The notes under the pieces were generated by a model that was given only the letters and a program-made list of their open reading frames with translations, was not told the DNA's origin and made no database searches. The translations under genes and the position numbers were made by a program. Positions 12,024 to 16,473 of a stretch of 16,473 nt of DNA are shown piece after piece. The DNA comes from CAYZXT01 sp964482515 (lineage in GTDB: Bacteria > Elusimicrobiota > Elusimicrobia > FEN-1173): the NCBI GenBank assembly GCA_964482515.1, contig CAYZXT010000051.1:1-16473 (forward strand), given 5' to 3'. How positions within the stretch are numbered: the stretch's first letter is position 1; each line of letters opens with the position of its first letter.

Positions 12024-12891
12024 GGCCTTCGAACATGTTCCGGTCCTTCTGGACGAAACGATCGAAGCCCTCCGGGTGCGAGACGGAGGTATCTACCTTG
12101 ATGCAACTATCGGCCTCGCGGGACATGGCCGTGAGATCCTTCGGCGAAGCGCGCCCGGGGGACGGCTCATCGGTATCGACCGCGACGCTAAAGCTTTGGC
12201 CCGAGCTTCCGAAAGACTGGCCGAATTTGGAGAACGCGTCTCACTGGTACAAGGAAATTTCGCTCGTTTCGATGAGCTTGTTCATTCGATAAACCCGGGT
12301 AATTTTGACGGGGTTCTAGCTGATTTGGGCGTGTCATCCATGCAGATGGACGACGCGGAACGCGGATTCAGTTTTCAGCGGCCGGGCCCCATGGACATGC
12401 GCATGGACGAATCCCACCCGGAAACGGTTTCAGGGTATCTGGATCGGGTGCTCCCCGAAGAGTTGGAGGATCGGCTGCGGGAAGCGGGGGAAGAGCGGTT
12501 CTCTCGAAAGGTGGCCCGGTTTCTCCTGGAAAACCACAAAGCGTGGAAAGACACGGGGGAAATGGCGCAGGCGATCGAAAAGATACTTCCCCGGCGCGGC
12601 AAAAGCAACCCGGCTACAAGAGTGTTCCTCGCTTTGCGAATGGCGGTGAACGCGGAAATGGAAAGTTTGCGGGAATTTTTAAAGAAGGTACCGGGAGCGC
12701 TGAAACCGGGCGGGCGATTGGCGATCATTTCGTTCCATTCAACCGAGGACCGGATAGTAAAAAGGTTTCTGGAAGAAAGAGAAACGGGGATGCAGACGGT
12801 CTTTCGTAACCCGGTGGTGCCGGGAACCGAGGAAGAAAGGAAAAACCCGCGGAGCCGCAGCGCCAAGTTGCGGGTATTTGAAAAAATTTGA
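12016..12891 (+). CDS. rsmH: 16S rRNA (cytosine-1402-N4)-methyltransferase RsmH
   Basis: A 291-aa SAM-dependent methyltransferase (MraW) that modifies N4 of C1402 in the decoding centre of 16S rRNA. Family landmarks are HVPVLLDETIEAL (7-19), YLDATIGLAGHGREIL (27-42, SAM-binding loop), GIDRDAKAL (53-61), GVLADLGVSSMQMDDAERGF (99-118), the PMDMRMD segment (125-131), VFLALRMAVNAEMESL and IISFHSTEDRIVKRF near the C-terminus. The start is TTG 12016, the first start codon after the in-frame stop at 11983-11985; it overlaps the upstream small gene by 8 bp and has no clear ribosome binding site, suggesting translational coupling. Position after mraZ is universal in dcw clusters. Confidence 0.95.
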   Translation: MSEAFEHVPVLLDETIEALRVRDGGIYLDATIGLAGHGREILRRSAPGGRLIGIDRDAKALARASERLAEFGERVSLVQGNFARFDELVHSINPGNFDGVLADLGVSSMQMDDAERGFSFQRPGPMDMRMDESHPETVSGYLDRVLPEELEDRLREAGEERFSRKVARFLLENHKAWKDTGEMAQAIEKILPRRGKSNPATRVFLALRMAVNAEMESLREFLKKVPGALKPGGRLAIISFHSTEDRIVKRFLEERETGMQTVFRNPVVPGTEEERKNPRSRSAKLRVFEKI

Positions 12892-12945
12892 CCGATTTGG
12901 GGTGGGCGTCTCACTCGGCGGGGCGCTCACACCATTTTTTAACCA
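12891..12945. repeat. Hairpin repeat element, copy 1
   Basis: Copy 1 of a roughly 55-bp direct repeat (copy 2 at 13002-13056). It contains an inverted repeat, TGGGCGTC (12903-12910) with GGCGCTCA (12922-12929) around an 11-base loop, where two changes relative to copy 2 leave G-U pairs. It is followed by a run of six T (12935-12940), so it might also act as a terminator after rsmH. Confidence 0.65.
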
Positions 12946-12981
12946 CGGAATGCTTTCAAAGGGAAAGCCCACTCCGCGGTT
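12941..12981. repeat. Nested inverted repeat between the two hairpin copies
   Basis: AACCACGGA (12941-12949) and TCCGCGGTT (12973-12981) pair with one mismatch, enclosing a perfect 6-bp stem GCTTTC/GAAAGC (12952-12957, 12963-12968) with a 5-base loop. On the opposite strand the mismatch becomes a G-U pair. Confidence 0.5.
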
Positions 12982-13001
12982 TTGAAGTGGCCTGAGGGCG
13001 T

Positions 13002-13056
13002 ACGGATTTCGGTTGGGCGTCTCACTCGGCGGGACGCCCATACCGATTTGAACGGT
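13002..13056. repeat. Hairpin repeat element, copy 2
   Basis: The second copy, 111 bp after the first. Twenty consecutive bases (13014-13033) are identical to 12903-12922. TGGGCGTC (13014-13021) and GACGCCCA (13033-13040) form a perfect 8-bp stem, extended by TCGGT/ACCGA (13009-13013, 13042-13046) with one bulged base. The 9-base ACCGATTTG at 13042-13050 also occurs at 12891-12899, at the left end of copy 1. The rest of this gap (13057-13184) holds only a possible promoter and a ribosome binding site. Confidence 0.65.
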
Positions 13057-13100
13057 TCAGCCGGGAATGGTGCGAGGCTCTTTAAATCCGAGGTCGAAGA

Positions 13101-13130
13101 AGGACAACAAGGGGGGACGGGTATTACAAT
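13101..13130 (+). promoter_or_regulatory. Possible promoter upstream of ftsL
   Basis: AGGACA (13101-13106) and TACAAT (13125-13130) are 18 bp apart, matching the sigma-70 consensus at 4/6 and 5/6. It would restart transcription of ftsL and downstream genes after the repeat-filled gap behind rsmH. No functional support is visible beyond the boxes. Confidence 0.35.
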
Positions 13131-13184
13131 GCTGCCGGTCCTCCCCGGGGTTCGTCGTCTCGGACGATCAATCAAGGAGAATCG

Positions 13185-13466
13185 GTGAGTAAGAATAAAA
13201 AGTTCCCCATATTCGTTTCCGTTTGTCTGGCTGCGGTCTTCTTCGTTCTGCTGTCCACGGCATGGTTTCAAATCCAGGCCGTTCGTTGGGGTTATCGCGT
13301 CCAGACCCTGCGAGTGAAAATCGATGAGGCCGAGAAAAAAGAGCAAACGCTGGACCTGCGCCTGCAAGGCGCATTATCCCTCTCTCATTTGGATGATCTC
13401 GCGAGGAAGAAATTCAGGCTTCAAGTTCCGGCTCCGTCGCAAATCGTCCTTCTCGCCGATACATGA
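13185..13466 (+). CDS. ftsL: Cell division protein FtsL
   Basis: A 93-aa bitopic membrane protein fitting FtsL in position, size and architecture: a short basic cytoplasmic start (MSKNKKF), one transmembrane helix (about 8-28), a coiled-coil region (about 35-65) and the C-terminal pattern HLDDLARKKFRLQVPAPSQIVLL seen in FtsL-type proteins. FtsL joins FtsB and FtsQ in activating the FtsW/FtsI septal peptidoglycan synthase. The start is GTG 13185, four bases after AAGGAGA (13174-13180). FtsL sequences diverge quickly, so the call rests largely on context between rsmH and the division transpeptidase, 9 bp downstream. Confidence 0.85.
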   Translation: MSKNKKFPIFVSVCLAAVFFVLLSTAWFQIQAVRWGYRVQTLRVKIDEAEKKEQTLDLRLQGALSLSHLDDLARKKFRLQVPAPSQIVLLADT

Positions 13467-13475
13467 CCCCGCCTC

Positions 13476-15197
13476 ATGCTGCGGCTGCGCTTTAAACTCG
13501 TCCAACTCTTTTTCTGTCTCGGTTTTTTCGCTGTTTGGGCGCGTTTAGCGTATCTCCAGCTTTGGTGCCATGACGATTTAACCCGTCGCGCGGAGCATCA
13601 ATTCGAGCGGATCATCAAGGATGCTCCCCGGCGCGGACCCATCCTCGACCGCGACGGCCGCATATTGACCGAATCCGTCCGCGTCGCCTCTTGCTACGCC
13701 GATCCCACGATGATCCGCCAACCCGACAAATACGCCCGTCTTTTGGCTCCCATCCTCGATTTGCCCGCGTCCGCGATCTCCCAAAAAATTAAAAATGAAG
13801 ACGGCTCTTTCGTGTGGCTGAAGCGCTTTCTTCCCGTCGATCGCGCCGAAGCCGTGCGGAAATTGAACATGCTGGGTATCGGTCTGAGCTGGGAATACCG
13901 CAGGGATTATCCCAATGGAAATTTAGCCGGCCATCTTTTGGGAATGATCGGCACGGACGGCCAGGGCCTTTCCGGAGTGGAGCGTGTGGCCAACGAGTGC
14001 TTGATCGATACGCGGCCCCCCCGCCGCGCCCTGAGGGACGGACGCGGCACGGGCGTCAGCGACCGATTCGTGGATACGGGCGATGAGGACCGGACATGGG
14101 TGAAGCTTTCCATCGATCGAACGATCCAGTTCATCGCGGAGCGGGAGCTGGAATGGGGAATGAAACGCTCCCGCGCCAAGAGTGGGATCATCGTGGTGCA
14201 GGATTCCCACACGGGGGAAGTGCTGGCGATGGCCAGCCGTCCGAACTTGAATCTGGGCGCCGACCGACCGAAAGCCGCCGAGGAACTGTCGATTCCCGCC
14301 GTCCAATGGGTCTTTGAGCCGGGCTCCACATTCAAGGTGGTGACGGCGGCGGCGGCGATCGAGGAAGGGCTCGTGCGCCCTTCAGAAACGTTCAATTGCG
14401 AGAACGGCCATTGGAAATACGCTGACATGAAGATCCACGACCACGAACCGGAAGGCATCCTGACCTTCGCCCAGGTGATCGAGCGTTCCTCCAACATCGG
14501 CACGGCCAAAGTCGGCCTGCGGCTGGGAAAGATCAAGCTTTACGACTACATACGCGCTTTCGGTTTCGGCGCGCGCACCGGTTCGGAAATCCCGGGCGAG
14601 AGCGCGGGGCTGCTCAGGCCTCCTTCCCGATGGAGCGGCGTGTCCGTGCCCGTGATCTCCTTCGGACAGGAAGTGGGCGTGACCGCGCTGCAGCTGGCCT
14701 GCGCCTATAGCGCTATCGCCAATGGCGGCCTCCTGTTCGAACCCCGGATCTTTTTGGGAATGCGCGATCAGAAGGGGGAGGAGCGCCGCTGGGAAGCGTC
14801 CTCCCTGGTTCGCCGCGTCATTTCGCCGGAGACTGCGGCGAGTTTGAGGAAGATTTTGCAGGGCGTGGTTGACCGCGGGACGGGGGAACCCGCGCGGCTG
14901 GAAGGATGGAGCGTGGCCGGAAAAACCGGCACTGCGCAGAAGATGGACCCCCGCACGAAACTGTATTCCGAGAACAAGTTCATCGCTTCTTTCTGCGGGT
15001 TTGCCCCGGCGAAAAACCCCAAACTCACCATCGTGGTTATATATAATGAACCGCAGGGTGTTTCCTACGGCGGGTATAACGCCGGTCCTGTGTTCAAGAA
15101 TGTGGCGTGGCATGCGCTGACATATATGGGAGTCCCGCCTGACCAGGAAGCACCCGTGGCGGCCCGGCCCGCCAAAAAAAAGAATAAGTCGCTTTAA
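13476..15197 (+). CDS. ftsI: Class B penicillin-binding protein, septal transpeptidase FtsI (PBP3)
   Basis: A 573-aa transpeptidase that cross-links peptidoglycan at the division septum. One N-terminal membrane anchor (about 7-28) precedes the PBP dimerisation domain, which begins with APRRGPILDRDGRIL (50-64). The penicillin-binding domain has all three active-site motifs: SxxK at S284-K287 (EPGSTFKVV), SxN at 338-340 (ERSSNIGTAK) and KTG at 483-485 (VAGKTGTAQK). The C-terminus is a short Lys-rich tail with no PASTA domain, so it is FtsI-like rather than SpoVD/PBP2x with PASTA repeats. Position after ftsL and before murE is the standard dcw order. The start ATG 13476 has no strong ribosome binding site; coupling to ftsL is plausible. 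Confidence 0.96.
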   Translation: MLRLRFKLVQLFFCLGFFAVWARLAYLQLWCHDDLTRRAEHQFERIIKDAPRRGPILDRDGRILTESVRVASCYADPTMIRQPDKYARLLAPILDLPASAISQKIKNEDGSFVWLKRFLPVDRAEAVRKLNMLGIGLSWEYRRDYPNGNLAGHLLGMIGTDGQGLSGVERVANECLIDTRPPRRALRDGRGTGVSDRFVDTGDEDRTWVKLSIDRTIQFIAERELEWGMKRSRAKSGIIVVQDSHTGEVLAMASRPNLNLGADRPKAAEELSIPAVQWVFEPGSTFKVVTAAAAIEEGLVRPSETFNCENGHWKYADMKIHDHEPEGILTFAQVIERSSNIGTAKVGLRLGKIKLYDYIRAFGFGARTGSEIPGESAGLLRPPSRWSGVSVPVISFGQEVGVTALQLACAYSAIANGGLLFEPRIFLGMRDQKGEERRWEASSLVRRVISPETAASLRKILQGVVDRGTGEPARLEGWSVAGKTGTAQKMDPRTKLYSENKFIASFCGFAPAKNPKLTIVVIYNEPQGVSYGGYNAGPVFKNVAWHALTYMGVPPDQEAPVAARPAKKKNKSL

Positions 15198-15225
15198 CGC
15201 GGCGGCTTCCCAGGAATTCTCTTCT

Positions 15226-16473
15226 ATGAAAGAACCCGTTCCTCCCATATCGGCGCGCGAGCTTTTTGAGGGTATGCCGCATCGGTTCAACAGGCCGGCG
15301 GAAGCGCTGATGATCACCGGCGTGGCCCACGATTCGCGTAAAGTGAAGCCCGGCGACCTTTTCGTGGCGCTGAAGGGCATTAAGCACGACGGCCACGACA
15401 AGGCCGAGGAAGCCGTCCGGTCCGGCGCTTCGGCTGTGGTGGCGGAGCGGGACCTGGATCTCGACGTTCCCGTCGCCGTGGTTGCATCGACTCAAAAGGC
15501 CTTGTCCCCTTTGGCCGCGCGGTTCTATCGCCATCCCTCCCGCGGCATGACCGTCATCGGCGTCACCGGAACCAACGGGAAGACCACCATCACCTACATG
15601 CTGGAATCCATTTTCAGCGCGGACGGCCGTTCCGCGGGCGTGATGGGCACCATCAATTATCGTTGGAAGAACACCGTTGAGAAAGCGCCCAACACGACGC
15701 CGCTGGCCCTGGAACTCCAGCAAATGCTTTACCGGATGAATTCGGAAGGCGTGACGCACGTCGCGATGGAAGTTTCCAGCCACTCCCTCGTGCTGGACCG
15801 CGTGGACGATGTCTGCTTCTCTTCCGCCGTCTTCACCAACCTGACGCGCGATCACATGGATTTCCATAAGACCATGGAGGACTATTTTTCCGCCAAGGCG
15901 CAGCTGTTCGACCGGTTGGGGTCCTCCGTCGGAGGAGCGAAAAACAAATGTGCTATAATCAACCGCGATGACGCCTGGGCGGACAAAATTTTGGCGCGGG
16001 TGACGACGGAATCCATGACCTACGGTTTGAAAACCCTTTCTCCCCTGAGCGCTGCGGACCTGAAACTCGACGCCACGGGGACGGTTTTCTCGCTCATCAG
16101 CGCGAAAGGCCGTTTCCCTTTCCGTTTGAAGACCGTGGGCATGCACAACATCTACAACGCATTGGCGGCGGCGGGCGCGGCCCTTTCCCTCGGGGTTTCC
16201 ATGGAGGCCGTCCAAAAAGGCCTGGAAGAATTGCCGGGCATTCCGGGCCGGCTGGAGCGCGTGACCGGGCCGAAGCCTTTGCCGTTCCAGGTGTTCGTCG
16301 ATTACGCCCACACCGACGACGCCTTGCGCAACGTCCTGGACACTTTGCGGCCTCTGACCGCCGGGCGGCTGATCACCGTGTTCGGCTGCGGCGGCGACCG
16401 CGACCGGACGAAGCGTCCGCTTATGGGCGAGATGGCGACGAAAAAATCCGACTACGCCGTCGTCACTTCCGAC
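15226..16473 (+). CDS. murE: UDP-MurNAc-tripeptide synthetase MurE, 3' end missing
   Basis: The reading frame is open from ATG 15226 to the right edge, 416 codons, out of roughly 480-500 expected. MurE is a cytosolic ligase that adds the third amino acid to UDP-MurNAc-L-Ala-D-Glu using ATP. The N-terminal UDP-binding domain has DSRKVKPGDLFVALKG (36-51). The ATPase domain has GTNGKTT (115-121), APNTTPLALELQ, MEVSSHSL (181-188), TNLTRDHMDFH (204-214) and FSAKAQLF with the lysine (K224) that is carbamylated in the family. The start of the C-terminal domain has VDYAHTDDALRNVL and GCGGDRDRTKRP. The motif choosing diaminopimelate or lysine (DNPR/DDPR region) lies beyond the window, so the amino acid added is unknown. 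AGGA (15212-15215) is upstream. Confidence 0.96.
   Translation, partial: MKEPVPPISARELFEGMPHRFNRPAEALMITGVAHDSRKVKPGDLFVALKGIKHDGHDKAEEAVRSGASAVVAERDLDLDVPVAVVASTQKALSPLAARFYRHPSRGMTVIGVTGTNGKTTITYMLESIFSADGRSAGVMGTINYRWKNTVEKAPNTTPLALELQQMLYRMNSEGVTHVAMEVSSHSLVLDRVDDVCFSSAVFTNLTRDHMDFHKTMEDYFSAKAQLFDRLGSSVGGAKNKCAIINRDDAWADKILARVTTESMTYGLKTLSPLSAADLKLDATGTVFSLISAKGRFPFRLKTVGMHNIYNALAAAGAALSLGVSMEAVQKGLEELPGIPGRLERVTGPKPLPFQVFVDYAHTDDALRNVLDTLRPLTAGRLITVFGCGGDRDRTKRPLMGEMATKKSDYAVVTSD

Noticed and set aside
12739..13041. A minus-strand frame containing PPSETP twice
   Set aside because: The repeated peptide is just the translation of the duplicated hairpin DNA, and the frame runs antisense into rsmH.
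12982..13188. A 68-codon plus-strand frame ending in a GTGA overlap with ftsL
   Set aside because: It starts with TTG inside the inverted repeat, runs through hairpin copy 2 and has no recognisable protein features. The overlap with the ftsL start is probably coincidental.
15950..15956. TATAAT-like sequence inside murE (CTATAAT)
   Set aside because: It lies inside conserved coding sequence with no -35 box and no downstream start; probably chance.
1..16473. CRISPR arrays, complete insertion sequences, phage or defence genes
   Set aside because: No regularly spaced repeat arrays, transposases, integrases or defence-type domains are visible on either strand.

Overview
The window is a dense, almost entirely plus-strand stretch of bacterial housekeeping genes: high GC, third codon positions rich in G/C, several TTG and GTG starts, and many 4-bp stop/start overlaps. 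The genes are chaperones, rRNA and tRNA modification, the macromolecular synthesis genes, RNase P RNA and the head of the division and cell wall (dcw) cluster. The MraZ, RsmH, FtsL, PBP and MurE genes show a peptidoglycan-making, FtsZ-type divider. Gene content alone does not fix the phylum. The order, with a zinc-ribbon gene, RNase HI and rnpB directly before mraZ, suggests an uncultured deep lineage (Elusimicrobiota or Omnitrophota would be my first guesses, held loosely).

Layout. Region 1 (1-4335): the 3' end of dnaK, an unrecognised 105-aa gene, dnaJ, rsmE, an unrecognised 122-aa membrane protein and mtaB. Junctions are tight or overlapping, so this looks like one transcription unit. Region 2 (4336-4801): a HIT-family gene with its own -10 box and almost no leader, followed by a hairpin plus T-tract. 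Region 3 (4802-9270): rpsU, yqeY, dnaG and rpoD, an extended form of the classical macromolecular synthesis operon. A 137-bp palindromic repeat element sits between yqeY and dnaG. Region 4 (9271-11210): tRNA-Ile2(CAU), tRNA-Val(CAC), a coiled-coil zinc-ribbon gene, RNase HI, and the class A RNase P RNA with a strong terminator. Region 5 (11211-16473): a sigma-70 promoter overlapping or adjoining five 10-bp MraZ boxes, then mraZ, an unrecognised 63-aa gene, rsmH, a 290-bp gap with a repeated hairpin element, ftsL, the division transpeptidase gene and a truncated murE.

I do not see an undescribed multi-gene system such as a defence or biosynthetic island. The most interesting items are small: three unrecognised proteins wedged into conserved operons, two families of palindromic intergenic elements, a tRNA-Val whose acceptor helix is extended by 10 bp of paired flanks, an unusually readable MraZ operator whose last box overlaps the ribosome binding site, and possible post-transcriptional control in front of rpsU.
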